NCBI RefSeq assembly: GCF_000379425.1 | Contig: NZ_KB902215.1 | Location: 62,001-126,000, forward strand | Direction of reading: 5' to 3' | Length of the DNA: 64,000 nucleotides | From: Corynebacterium lubricantis DSM 45231 | GTDB taxonomy: Bacteria > Actinomycetota > Actinomycetes > Mycobacteriales > Mycobacteriaceae | Program-made: the position numbers and the translations under genes | Shown here: piece after piece, positions 28,967 to 37,880 of the stretch | How positions within the stretch are numbered: position 1 is the first letter of the stretch | Layout: each line of letters starts with the position of its first letter | The notes under the pieces: generated by a model | What the model saw: the letters and a program-made list of their open reading frames with translations, nothing else | Databases searched by the model: none | What the model was told of the DNA's origin: nothing

Positions 28967-30418
28967 ATGGCTGAAACTAAACAGCGCTCCGTCGGCGCGA
29001 TTTTGACGGTACTGGTCATCTCCACCATGGTGATGATTCTCAACGAGACCACGCTCTCCATCGCTCTTTCCACCATCATGGCGGACTTCAACGTCACCGC
29101 CGATGTTGTCCAGTGGCTGACCACCGGCTTCATGCTCACGATGGCTATTGTCATCCCCACCACCGGCTTTCTGATCCAGCGATTCAAAACCCGCCACATC
29201 TACTTCGTGGCCATGGCACTGTTTATCATCGGCTCGCTCATGGGCGCGCTCGCGCCAACCTTCGGCGTCCTGCTCGCAGCCCGCGTCATCCAGGCATGCG
29301 GCACCGCGATTATCACCCCGCTGCTCATGACGGTCACACTCACCATTGTCCCGCCCGAGCGTCGCTGCGCCATGATGGGCATCAACTCCATCGTGATCTC
29401 GGTGGCTCCAGCACTCGGCCCCACCATCGCCGGCTTGATCCTCAACTTCTTCACCTGGCACTACCTGTTTTGGCTGATGGTCCCCATCGCCGTGATCTGC
29501 CTGGTTATCGGCATCTTCCTGCTGCAAAACGTCGGCGAGAACTCCGCAATTCCTTTCGATGTTTTCTCGGTCATCCTCTCGGCGCTCGCCTTCGGCGGCA
29601 TTGTTTATGGTTTTTCGACGATTGGCCAGCTCATCAGCGGTACCTCGTCGGCACCAATGATCGCGCTCCTCGCTGGCATTGTCTTCCTGGCCATCTTTGT
29701 CTACCGCCAGATTGTGCTGGGCAAGCGCGGCCGTGCGCTGCTGGACATGTCTGCCTTCTCGGTGCGTAACTTCACGTTCTCGGTGATCACCGTGTTCTGC
29801 GCGATGGCCATGATGCTGGGTACCGTCAACGTACTTCCTATCTACTTGCAGTCCGCTCTGATGGTCACCCCGCTGCTCGTTGGCTTACTGCTTTTGCCTG
29901 GTGGTTTGCTCCAAGGCATCGTGTCCCCATTCATTGGGCGGATCTACGACAACGTCGGTCCTCGGCCTTTAGCAGTTCCTGGCGCCATCTTGATGGCAGG
30001 TTCCCAGTGGTGGCTGTACTTCATGATCTCCGATGACACGTCCCTGTGGCTGATCATCACTGCGCACGTGATCTTCAACATCGGTATGGCATTGGTGATG
30101 ACTCCGCTGATGACTGTCTCGCTGTCCTCGTTGCCGATGAACCTCTACTCGCACGGCTCCGCAATTATGAACACGTTGCAGCAGCTCGGCGGAGCGGCCG
30201 GTACCGCGATCATGATTGCTGCAATGTCCATTGGTGCTGCGCGTGCCTCCTCGGCTGGCATGGCTGCGAGCGCGGCACAGGCGGCAGGTACCCAGGAGGC
30301 ATTCCTGGCCGGTGGCATCCTTGGCATCGTTGCGATTGCGGCGTCCTTCTTCGTCACTGCTTTGGACAAGGCGCCGAAGACTGTGTCTGAGTCTGCGCCT
30401 GAGCATGTGGCTGCTTAG
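28967..30418 (+). CDS. DHA2-family MFS multidrug exporter (EmrB/QacA type)
   Basis: The 483-residue protein has 14 membrane segments as in DHA2 antiporters. Motif C-like GxxxGPxxGG reads APALGPTIAGLILNFFTWHYLF near residue 145, and the early LNETTLSIALSTI near 25 is the D1-type motif. It probably exports drugs or metabolites in exchange for protons. It begins the accessory block between guaB1 and clpC. Confidence 0.88.
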   Translation: MAETKQRSVGAILTVLVISTMVMILNETTLSIALSTIMADFNVTADVVQWLTTGFMLTMAIVIPTTGFLIQRFKTRHIYFVAMALFIIGSLMGALAPTFGVLLAARVIQACGTAIITPLLMTVTLTIVPPERRCAMMGINSIVISVAPALGPTIAGLILNFFTWHYLFWLMVPIAVICLVIGIFLLQNVGENSAIPFDVFSVILSALAFGGIVYGFSTIGQLISGTSSAPMIALLAGIVFLAIFVYRQIVLGKRGRALLDMSAFSVRNFTFSVITVFCAMAMMLGTVNVLPIYLQSALMVTPLLVGLLLLPGGLLQGIVSPFIGRIYDNVGPRPLAVPGAILMAGSQWWLYFMISDDTSLWLIITAHVIFNIGMALVMTPLMTVSLSSLPMNLYSHGSAIMNTLQQLGGAAGTAIMIAAMSIGAARASSAGMAASAAQAAGTQEAFLAGGILGIVAIAASFFVTALDKAPKTVSESAPEHVAA

Positions 30419-30603
30419 TCGAATACTTGTTTTAGTGCTCCGACGTGATGTGTGAAATTTAATTAAACTTGGAGTGGCTCTCGTAATACCAAATCCATGC
30501 GCCCTGCAAAGGCTATTTTTACTGGTAGAGGTCGTACCGTTCCGCGGTAAGGGAGCCGCACAAGAAGTTTAATAGAACACAAAATTTTCTAGAGGAGCAC
30601 AAC

Positions 30604-31398
30604 ATGGTCAAGATTGACACATTCGAAAATCGTGTCGCAGTAGTTACGGGCGGCGCATCCGGTATCGGCAGGGGTATTGCAGAAGCACTCATTGGCGCGG
30701 GGGCGACCGTGGTTATCGCAGACGTAAACGAGGAAAGCGCGCAAGCTACCGCGAAGGAGATCGGCGCACTTGCACGTCACGTCGACGTCTCTGATCCGGT
30801 TAGTGTCGACGAATTGGCTAAGTCCGTGATTGAAGAGTGCGGCCGCGTGGACATTGTGGTGAATAACGCCGGCGTGGGCCCACTCGAGACTTTTGAGTCG
30901 ATGAGTTTGCAGGACTTCCGCTGGGTTCTTGAGATTAACTTAGGTGGCGTCATCCACGGCATGAAGACATTCCTGCCGTATCTCAAGGAAAACGAAAACG
31001 GCGGTTATATCGTAAACACGGCGTCGGTTGCTGCTGTTCTGCCTGGTGAGGGAACAGCCGCCTACGGCGCTTCAAAGGCTGCAATGCTTTCGATCGGAGA
31101 CACCGTGGACCTCGAGCTGCGTGCAGCCGGCAACGATACCGTCGGCGTTGCAACGCTGATGCCGGCCATGGTGCGCAGCAATATTACGGAAAACTCCCGC
31201 CAGCGTCCGGGCTTCGACGCCGACACTGACCAGACGGAAGACTTCCAGGTTGAGTCCCGCGTGCTTGAGCCTCGTGATGTAGGCGAGATGGTCGTCGAAG
31301 CTCTGCGCGCCGGGAACCGCCACATTTTCACCCACCCTGAGACCCGCGAGGCAATCGCGGCCTACCAGGCAGACGTGATCAGTGGGTTTGACGCTTAA
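30604..31398 (+). CDS. Classical SDR-family oxidoreductase
   Basis: The 264-residue protein has every classical SDR signature: TGGASGIGRG near residue 17, NNAG near 89, catalytic Ser in NTASVAAVLP near 140 and YGASK near 154. It is NAD(P)-dependent; the substrate is unknown. AGAGGAG precedes the ATG at a good distance. A long-stem terminator follows, so it is monocistronic. Confidence 0.9.
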   Translation: MVKIDTFENRVAVVTGGASGIGRGIAEALIGAGATVVIADVNEESAQATAKEIGALARHVDVSDPVSVDELAKSVIEECGRVDIVVNNAGVGPLETFESMSLQDFRWVLEINLGGVIHGMKTFLPYLKENENGGYIVNTASVAAVLPGEGTAAYGASKAAMLSIGDTVDLELRAAGNDTVGVATLMPAMVRSNITENSRQRPGFDADTDQTEDFQVESRVLEPRDVGEMVVEALRAGNRHIFTHPETREAIAAYQADVISGFDA

Positions 31399-31413
31399 TT
31401 TCACTCGGTTTTC

Positions 31414-31480
31414 TTATCGACCAATCGTGCTAAAACTGCTGTATATGGCATGTTTTTGCACGATCGGTCGATAATTTTTT
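31414..31480 (+). terminator. Terminator of the SDR gene
   Basis: Seventeen-base arms (31414-31430 and 31458-31474) pair with one mismatch, the loop is 27 bases, and TTTTTT follows. The 403-bp gap 31399-31801 holds this terminator, a promoter with flanking dyad and the PTS leader. Confidence 0.8.
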
Positions 31481-31501
31481 GGCGCACATGCGGTCGCATC
31501 G

Positions 31502-31560
31502 GTGACGTTTGGAAAACGGGCCGATTAGGTACGATAATTGGTACATAAAACAAACGTCAC
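31502..31560 (+). promoter_or_regulatory. Promoter of the PTS locus inside a 10-bp dyad
   Basis: A TTGGAA (31509-31514) and GATAAT (31533-31538) pair with 18-bp spacing lies between GTGACGTTTG (31502-31511) and its exact complement CAAACGTCAC (31551-31560). The two half-sites are 49 bp apart centre to centre. The promoter call is moderate; the regulator binding the dyad is unknown. Confidence 0.45.
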
Positions 31561-31673
31561 GGATATGGAGTCGCCTGAGCGCCCCCAGTCAAATATGGCT
31601 TGTGACACTTAGAGTTACCTAAGTTAGTGACATCACGCTGTGAGGGTGATATGGTTTTCCTGTAAGCAATCTT

Positions 31674-31760
31674 CAGGGTTGTTACCCTCCAGCCTTTAAA
31701 ACCTTGGTGGGGCAAGACCTGGGACAGCGCACACATTGTGCGTTGCCCCAGGTCTTTTTT
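31674..31760 (+). promoter_or_regulatory. RAT-like antiterminator overlapping an intrinsic terminator (PTS leader)
   Basis: Bases 31674-31721 can fold as CAGG/CCTG lower stem, an internal loop GTTGTTA opposite GCAAGA, and upper stem CCCTCCA/TGGTGGG. This is the layout of LicT/SacY/GlcT ribonucleic antiterminators. Its 3' arm overlaps the 5' arm of a terminator (AGACCTGGG with CCCAGGTCT, inner CGCACA/TGTGCG, then TTTTTT, ending at 31760). The two folds exclude each other. The matching RNA-binding protein is encoded at 33899. Confidence 0.75.
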
Positions 31761-31801
31761 CATTCCTGAAGGAGTGTCGGAAACTACCAAAGGAGCAAGA
31801 A

Positions 31802-33883
31802 ATGGCGAAGACATCGCTGCAGGAAAACGCTGCAGATATCTTGGCTGGAGTCGGCGGCGCCGACAACATCTCGTCATTTACCCACTGTGCTACCCGTCTC
31901 CGGTTCGAACTCAAGGACCCGAGCCTGGCGGACAAAGAACGTCTCGAAGCGAACCCGAAGGTCATGGGCGCCATCGCCCAAGGCGGTAGCCACTACCAGG
32001 TCATCGTCGGCGGCGACGTGGCCAGCGTATATACCGCCATGAACCAACTCCCCGAAATGAAGGCAAGCGGCGGGGCGTCGAAATCCGACGCCGACGTCAA
32101 GGCTGAGGCGAGGTCGAAAACGAAGGGCAAGTACTCCTGGCTGGATGCCTTCTTCGAGTACCTGTCGGATTCCTTCCGCCCATTGCTTGGCGTGCTGCTC
32201 GGTGCCTCGCTGATCATCGCGTTCGCCGCGGTGATGGATGCCTTCGGCGTCGCCGACTTCCGCGCAGAGGTGAAGAGCCCAGGCTGGCAGTTCGTGGACG
32301 CTATGTGGCGTTCCGTGTTCTACTTCCTGCCGGTATACGTGGCGTATAACGCCGGTAAGAAACTCAACATTGACCCGTGGGTGCCTGCAGCTGTGATTCT
32401 CGCGCTGATGACTCCAGAGTTCATGAGCCTGGCTGACCACCCAGACGTAGTCACCCAAACCAACCAGCTGCTGGGTACCGAGACCTCCATTATCCAGGTC
32501 TTCGGTCTGCCAATGCTGCTCAACGACTACGGCGGAAACGTCTTCGTGCCACTGATCATGGCCCCGATCGCAGCACTCGTGTACAAGGGATTGCAGAAGA
32601 TCATCCCGTCTGCGGTGCACATGGTGTTCGTGCCATTCCTCACCCTGGCTATCGTGATCCCACTGACTGCTTTCCTGATCGGCCCATTCGGTGTGATTAT
32701 CGGCAACTACCTGGGTATCGGTTTGGCGTGGCTGAACGGCAACGCACCATTCATCTTCGCAATCCTAATCCCAATGCTCTACCCATTCCTGGTTCCGCTG
32801 GGCCTGCACTGGCCACTGAACGCGCTGATGCTGGTGAACATCAACACCCTGGGCTACGACTTCATTCAGGGCCCCATGGGCGTATGGAACTTCGCATGTT
32901 TCGGTGCAACAGCCGGCGTGCTCTACATCTCCATGCGCGACCGCGACACCCAGATGCGCCAGACTTCCGCATCGGCACTGGCTGCTGGCCTATTCGGCGG
33001 TATCTCGGAGCCTTCCCTCTACGGTATTCACCTGCGGTTTAAGAAGATCTACCCACGCATGCTCGTCGGATGTTTTGTCGGTGGCGTCACCATTGCCATC
33101 CTTTCGGCAGGCTCGGGCGGCGTGCAGACCAACGCTTTCGTGTTCACCTCGCTGCTGACCGTCGTGGTGTTCAACCCGATCGTGCCTTACCTGATTGCTA
33201 TCGCAGTGGCCTTCTTTACCGCGTTCATCCTGATCGCACTCACCGACTACCGCACCCCAGAAGAGAAGGCAGAGTTCGAAGCTGCACGCGATGCGCAGGA
33301 AGCTGAAGCCGCACGCACCACAGTGGTTGATGAAAACCAGGACGCTCCTGCAATCGCAGCTGGTGAAGGGGAAGGTGAGTCGTCGTTAAGCGAAAAACCT
33401 GCTTCCGTGGCAACCTTAGCGCAGCCCTCGACGCAGTTCCTCGCGGCGCCGATCTCCGGTGAGCTTGTGGCCATGGCCGACATCAAGGATGCGGCCTTCG
33501 CCTCCGGTGCGCTCGGCGAGGCCGTGGGCATCGTGCCAACCAGCAATGCGGTGGTCGCGCCGGTGGCCGGCACCGTGATCTCAGTGGCCAAGACCGGTCA
33601 CGCCTACGGCATCAAGACCGACGACGGCGTCGAGATTCTCGTGCACATCGGCGTGGACACCGTGAAGATGAAGGGTGAAGGATTCACCCCGGCCGTGGAG
33701 AAGAAGCAGCACGTCGAAGCCGGTGACCTGCTCGCCACCGTCGACTTCGAAGCCGTCGATGCGGCGGGCTTCGACCCGACCGTGATCATGACCGTGGTCA
33801 ACTCCAAGTCGCTCGACTCGGTCACCGCCGCAACTGCCGGAAAAGTTGAGTCCGGTGACACAGTATTCAACATCTCCAAGTAG
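31802..33883 (+). CDS. PTS sugar permease EIIBCA (glucose/beta-glucoside type)
   Basis: The 693-residue protein carries EIIB at the N-terminus (phosphocysteine in THCATRLRF, Cys29), a membrane EIIC domain (about residues 115-485, with HWPLNALMLVNINTLGYDF) and a Crr-like EIIA at the C-terminus (HIGVDTVKM, phospho-His615). It takes up and phosphorylates a hexose or glucoside. EIIC closely resembles corynebacterial PtsG, but control by a BglG-type protein and the lack of a beta-glucosidase nearby leave glucose versus beta-glucoside open. AAAGGAG precedes ATG 31802. Confidence 0.88.
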   Translation: MAKTSLQENAADILAGVGGADNISSFTHCATRLRFELKDPSLADKERLEANPKVMGAIAQGGSHYQVIVGGDVASVYTAMNQLPEMKASGGASKSDADVKAEARSKTKGKYSWLDAFFEYLSDSFRPLLGVLLGASLIIAFAAVMDAFGVADFRAEVKSPGWQFVDAMWRSVFYFLPVYVAYNAGKKLNIDPWVPAAVILALMTPEFMSLADHPDVVTQTNQLLGTETSIIQVFGLPMLLNDYGGNVFVPLIMAPIAALVYKGLQKIIPSAVHMVFVPFLTLAIVIPLTAFLIGPFGVIIGNYLGIGLAWLNGNAPFIFAILIPMLYPFLVPLGLHWPLNALMLVNINTLGYDFIQGPMGVWNFACFGATAGVLYISMRDRDTQMRQTSASALAAGLFGGISEPSLYGIHLRFKKIYPRMLVGCFVGGVTIAILSAGSGGVQTNAFVFTSLLTVVVFNPIVPYLIAIAVAFFTAFILIALTDYRTPEEKAEFEAARDAQEAEAARTTVVDENQDAPAIAAGEGEGESSLSEKPASVATLAQPSTQFLAAPISGELVAMADIKDAAFASGALGEAVGIVPTSNAVVAPVAGTVISVAKTGHAYGIKTDDGVEILVHIGVDTVKMKGEGFTPAVEKKQHVEAGDLLATVDFEAVDAAGFDPTVIMTVVNSKSLDSVTAATAGKVESGDTVFNISK

Positions 33884-33898
33884 GTACGCTAGTAAGTG

Positions 33899-34762
33899 AT
33901 GCACATCTTGCGAGTTTTCAACAACAACGTCGCTTTGGCTAAGGGCCCCAGCGGCGAAGTTGTTGTGACTGGACGTGGTGTCGGCTTCGGCGCTAAGCAG
34001 GGAGATCTTGTCGACGAGACCAAGGTCCACAAGGTTTTCGTCCCCTCCGAAGGCCGCGATCCCGACCATCTGGCCATCATGCTCGCCGATATTCCCGGCG
34101 ACGTAGTGGCACAGGTCAACGACACCTTCGACGCAATCCACGCGCCGAAGGAGCTGCGCGAGAAAATCACGCTCGTCGTCGCCATCGCCGACCACTTGAA
34201 CAACGCGATCAAGCGCGCGGACACCGGCGAGGTCATTGTGTATCCGCTCGAGGCAGAGGTCGCGCATTTATACCCAGAAGAGCTTTCGCTTGCCGACGAT
34301 TTTCTGTCCAACTTCAGCGCACGCGTCGGCCAGGACCTGCCGAAATCGGAAGCTGTTGCTCTCGCGCTGCACTTCGTGAATGCGGGATTTACCACCGGTG
34401 ACCTGGCGTTTACGTACCGTATGACCGGGTTGATTGAGCAGCTCCTCGCCGTGATTGGCGCAGACCTAGGAACCACCCTGGGCAGCGACATTAGCGTTGC
34501 GCGCTTGATCACCCACCTGCGCTATTTGTTTACCCGCATCGCGCAGCACGACCAGCTCACCGGGCAGAAGTCGGCTTTGTCGCAACAGATTCAGGAAAGC
34601 TACCCACAATCGTTCGAAACCGCGAATAAAATAGCCTCACTAATAGAACTGCGTTTTGACGTTGAACTCAGCAGCGACGAAGTCTCGTATCTCACCTTGC
34701 ACGTCGCTCGCCTCGGAGCAAGACATGGCAGTGACAGAAGCGTCAGTAGTAACAAGGAGTAA
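33899..34762 (+). CDS. BglG/LicT-family transcriptional antiterminator
   Basis: The 287-residue protein has an N-terminal RNA-binding CAT domain (HILRVFNNNVALAKGPSGE, then GRGVGFGAKQGD near residue 26) and two PRD domains with conserved histidines (IADHLNNAI near 99, LHFVNAGF near 158, QHDQL near 218, LHVARLGARH near 266). Phosphorylation by PTS proteins should control dimerisation and RAT binding in the leader at 31674. ATG 33899 is used; a GTG one codon earlier is possible. A minus-strand 14-mer copy lies at 34286-34299. Confidence 0.92.
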   Translation: MHILRVFNNNVALAKGPSGEVVVTGRGVGFGAKQGDLVDETKVHKVFVPSEGRDPDHLAIMLADIPGDVVAQVNDTFDAIHAPKELREKITLVVAIADHLNNAIKRADTGEVIVYPLEAEVAHLYPEELSLADDFLSNFSARVGQDLPKSEAVALALHFVNAGFTTGDLAFTYRMTGLIEQLLAVIGADLGTTLGSDISVARLITHLRYLFTRIAQHDQLTGQKSALSQQIQESYPQSFETANKIASLIELRFDVELSSDEVSYLTLHVARLGARHGSDRSVSSNKE

Positions 34763-34768
34763 TTAACC

Positions 34769-36460
34769 ATGTCCACACATAATCGCACCCGCATTTCGGG
34801 CATCGGCGTCTCTACAGGAACAGCGCACGGTCCAGCAGTATTCGTTGTTCCTGCGGCAGGTTTTAACGCCGACGAATCCTCGAGCACCGATCCAGAGGCG
34901 GACGGCCAGCGCATCCGCGAGGTCCTCCAAGCCGTGGCCGACGGGCTGCGCGCCCGCGCCGAGGGTGCTTCCGATTCCGCGAAGGAAATCCTGGAAGCCA
35001 CCGCAGGCCTTGCCACCGACCGTGGTCTGATCCGTGGCGTGGACAAGGAACTCAAGAAGGGCTCCGGTGTGACCCGCGCCGTCCACGATGCCGTGGAGAA
35101 GTTCGCCGAGAAGCTGCGCAAGCTCGGCGGCTACATGGCTGAGCGCGTCACCGACCTCTACGACATCCGCGACCGCGCCATCTCACGCCTCCTCGGCCTG
35201 CCCGAGCCGGGTCTTCCTGAGCTCGCCGAGCCTAGCGTCCTCATCGCGGTGGACCTCGCACCAGCAGAGACCGCAACGCTCGATCCCGACCAGGTCCGTG
35301 GCATCATCACCTCCGCCGGTGGCCCAACCTCACACACCGCTATTCTTGCAGCTCAGCTCGGCATTCCGGCAGTGGTGAAGGCTTCTGAGATCTACGACGT
35401 AGTCTCCGAAGGCGACACCGTGGCACTCGACGGTGGTGCAGGCGAGGTCATCGTCGCGCCGCTAGACGACGATCTCACGGAGCTGGCTGAGCGGGCGGCT
35501 CGTCGCGAAGCGGCTCTTGCAGGCTCGGAAGGCCGTGGCATGACCCGTGACGGCTACCCAATCAAGCTGCTGGCCAACATTGGCACCGCCGACGACGCCC
35601 GCAAGGCCGCAAGCTTCGACCTGGAGGGCTCCGGCCTGTTCCGCACCGAGTTCCTTTTCCTCGGCCGCGACGATGCGCCGTCCGTTGAGGAACAGACCGC
35701 CACCTACACCGAGGTGCTCAAGGCCTTCGGGGATCGCCGCGTGGTTGTGCGCACCCTGGACGCTGGCGCGGATAAGCCCCTGCGCTTCGCTGACCTCGGC
35801 GAGGAAGAAAACCCGGCACTTGGCCGCCGTGGCCTGCGTCTTTCCATGGTGCGCGAGGACCTCCTCGATGCCCAGCTCCAGGCGCTGGCGAACGCGAATG
35901 CAGCCACCGAGGCCGACCTGTGGGTCATGGCCCCGATGGTGGCTACCGTCGATGAGGCTCGCTGGTTTGCTGATAAGGCCCGCGGGTTCGGGTTGGAGCG
36001 AGTTGGCGTGATGGTGGAGACGCCGGCAGCTGCGATTCGCTCCGAGCAGGTGCTTTCCGAGGTGGACTTCGCATCGATCGGCACCAACGACCTCTCCCAG
36101 TACACGATGGCCGCCGACCGCATGCAGGGCGAGCTGGCCGACCTACTCAGCCCGTGGCAGCCGGCCGTGATGGCAATGGTTCAGGCCACCTGCATCGGCG
36201 GTGGCAAGGCAGACAAGCACATTGGTGTTTGTGGTGAGGCCGGCGGCGATCCGCTGATGGCGCTGGTCCTGGTCGGCCTCGGTGTGACCTCGCTGTCGAT
36301 GGCTCCCACCAAGGTCACGGCGGTGCGTGCTGCACTGAAGCTACACGACCATGCGACCTGCCGGGCTATTGCTGCCCAGGCGTTGGCGGCTCCGACTGCG
36401 GAAAAGGCCCGCGAGGCTGCTTTGGCCATGGCTGACCCGATTGTGAAGGACCTGCTCTAA
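34769..36460 (+). CDS. ptsI: PTS enzyme I (phosphoenolpyruvate-protein phosphotransferase)
   Basis: The 563-residue enzyme takes phosphate from PEP and passes it to HPr. The phospho-His is His189 in GGPTSHTAIL, and the PEP-binding barrel shows GLFRTEFLFLGRDDAPS near residue 288 and GVCGEAGGDP near 488. It lies 6 bases after the antiterminator gene. No ptsH is present in the window, so HPr must be encoded elsewhere. Confidence 0.95.
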   Translation: MSTHNRTRISGIGVSTGTAHGPAVFVVPAAGFNADESSSTDPEADGQRIREVLQAVADGLRARAEGASDSAKEILEATAGLATDRGLIRGVDKELKKGSGVTRAVHDAVEKFAEKLRKLGGYMAERVTDLYDIRDRAISRLLGLPEPGLPELAEPSVLIAVDLAPAETATLDPDQVRGIITSAGGPTSHTAILAAQLGIPAVVKASEIYDVVSEGDTVALDGGAGEVIVAPLDDDLTELAERAARREAALAGSEGRGMTRDGYPIKLLANIGTADDARKAASFDLEGSGLFRTEFLFLGRDDAPSVEEQTATYTEVLKAFGDRRVVVRTLDAGADKPLRFADLGEEENPALGRRGLRLSMVREDLLDAQLQALANANAATEADLWVMAPMVATVDEARWFADKARGFGLERVGVMVETPAAAIRSEQVLSEVDFASIGTNDLSQYTMAADRMQGELADLLSPWQPAVMAMVQATCIGGGKADKHIGVCGEAGGDPLMALVLVGLGVTSLSMAPTKVTAVRAALKLHDHATCRAIAAQALAAPTAEKAREAALAMADPIVKDLL

Positions 36461-36499
36461 GGGGTTCAGGCTTGGTGTTGGTTTGATTCCCCGTGATTC

Positions 36500-36539
36500 C
36501 CCGTGTGGTCGAAAACAGTTTTCGACCACACGGGTTTTT
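36500..36539 (+). terminator. Terminator of the PTS operon
   Basis: CCCGTGTGGTCGAAAAC and its complement form a 17-bp perfect stem with a single-base apex, followed by TTTTT. It is unit 1 of a duplicated structured element (see next entry). Confidence 0.85.
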
Positions 36540-36770
36540 CGCCTTATTTTCGACCATGCGACCTGGGGAAACCTGGGCCTGGTCTCGGTTGGTCGAAAAC
36601 CTGGTGGCGCGGTTTTCGACCATGCGAGGGACGCGCGCCGGTTCGGCGCTTTTAGCTGGCTCAGGGCTGCAGATGCCTGCAATTTCCTGGATTAATCCCC
36701 ATAACCCGGATGCTCGATTTTGATTATCGAGCATCCGGGTCTTTCGCCCCATTATCGAGCACACGGGGCG
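36505..36770. repeat. Cluster of TGGTCGAAAA/ATCGAGCA hairpin repeats
   Basis: The motif TTTTCGACCA or its complement occurs five times (about 36507, 36519, 36547, 36590, 36613). A second hairpin at 36704-36740 has 15-bp arms ACCCGGATGCTCGAT. The spacer after each hairpin is alike: CGGGTTTTTCGCCTTATTTTCGACCA after the first and CGGGTCTTTCGCCCCATTATCGAGCA after the second (each quoted in part from aligned, equal-length stretches). Stem changes are compensated (GGTCGA/TCGACC versus GCTCGA/TCGAGC). It fills the 400-bp gap 36461-36860. Confidence 0.7.
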
Positions 36771-36860
36771 ATCCTGCGCCGATGAATTTATATCGCCATT
36801 TAAGAACAACACAGTTTAGAGTTTCTAGACAGCTTAGTTCATTATTGAAAGGTTGAATTC

Positions 36861-37874
36861 ATGTCTACACCGTCATTGCCGATTATCTCGCTGCGGAAGA
36901 TCGTCGAAGGTCCGAACCGCGAGGAAGAAATTGCCCGCCTCCGCGAAGTTACCCACACGATCGGATTTTTCTATCTAGCTGACCACGATGTTCCACAGGC
37001 GCAGCAAGAGGAACTGTTCGCTACGGTCAAGGAATTCTTCGCACTGCCGCAAGAGCAGAAGGAAGAGATCTCTAACCTGAAGAACCCGCACTATCGTGGT
37101 TACGCAAAGCTTGGCGACGAACGTACTCAGGAAAAGGTCGACTGGCGCGAGCAAATTGATTATGCAGCAGATCGGCCAGTGGAAACTGAAGGATTAGAAG
37201 ACCATCCTTGGCGCGTACTGGAAGGTCCGAACCCGTGGCCATCGGCCTTGCCACAGGTTAAGGGGCAGGTGACAGATTGGCAGGACAAGCTCACCGAGAT
37301 CTCTAATAAGCTGCTGAGCGCGTGGGCGGAGTCGTTGGGGCAACCAGCGGACTTCTTTGCTCCGGCGTTTGAGAAGCCGTACCCGCTGCTCAAGCTCGTG
37401 CACTATCCAGCACCGCTGGAACAGGAGTCCGAGCAAGGAGTGGGTGCGCACCACGATGCCGGCGTGCTGACGCTGTTGCTCATCGAAGAAGATTCAACAG
37501 GTCTTCAAGTACTCAAAGATGACGAGTGGATTGATGTGGAGCCTTTGCCAAATCACTTCATCGTCAATATCGGCGAGCTGCTCGAAGTTGCTACCGACGG
37601 CTATTTGGTGGCCACCAAGCACCGGGTGCTCCCGCCGGAGCCGGGTAAAGATCGTTTTTCCATCCCGTTCTTCCTCACTCCAAGCCTGGATGCCGCATTG
37701 CCGCAGGTGGAGCTACCGGAAGAGCTAGTCAAGGAAGCTCCAGGTGCGGGCAAGGACCTCGAGGGGCAGGAAATCTTCGACGTTTCTGGCCGCAACCTGC
37801 TCAAGTCGCGCCTGCGTGCACACCCGGAAACCACTAAGATTTTCCACGCCGAGCTCGCAGAAGCGCTGGTGTAG
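36861..37874 (+). CDS. Isopenicillin-N-synthase-like Fe(II)/2-oxoglutarate oxygenase
   Basis: The 337-residue protein has the DIOX_N domain (about residues 6-120) and a double-stranded beta-helix domain. Iron ligands appear as HHDAG (His/Asp near 194-196) and the distal His in ATKHRVLPPE near 253, followed by the RFSIPFF cosubstrate motif. It belongs to the non-heme iron oxygenases that hydroxylate or ring-close small molecules; the substrate is unknown. AAAGG precedes the ATG. It is 6 bases before a MetQ-like lipoprotein gene. Confidence 0.85.
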   Translation: MSTPSLPIISLRKIVEGPNREEEIARLREVTHTIGFFYLADHDVPQAQQEELFATVKEFFALPQEQKEEISNLKNPHYRGYAKLGDERTQEKVDWREQIDYAADRPVETEGLEDHPWRVLEGPNPWPSALPQVKGQVTDWQDKLTEISNKLLSAWAESLGQPADFFAPAFEKPYPLLKLVHYPAPLEQESEQGVGAHHDAGVLTLLLIEEDSTGLQVLKDDEWIDVEPLPNHFIVNIGELLEVATDGYLVATKHRVLPPEPGKDRFSIPFFLTPSLDAALPQVELPEELVKEAPGAGKDLEGQEIFDVSGRNLLKSRLRAHPETTKIFHAELAEALV

Positions 37875-37880
37875 TGCACA

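Noticed and set aside
31502..31560. GlxR (CRP-type) site before the PTS locus
   Set aside because: The half-sites are far apart and lack the TGTGA-N6-TCACA form.
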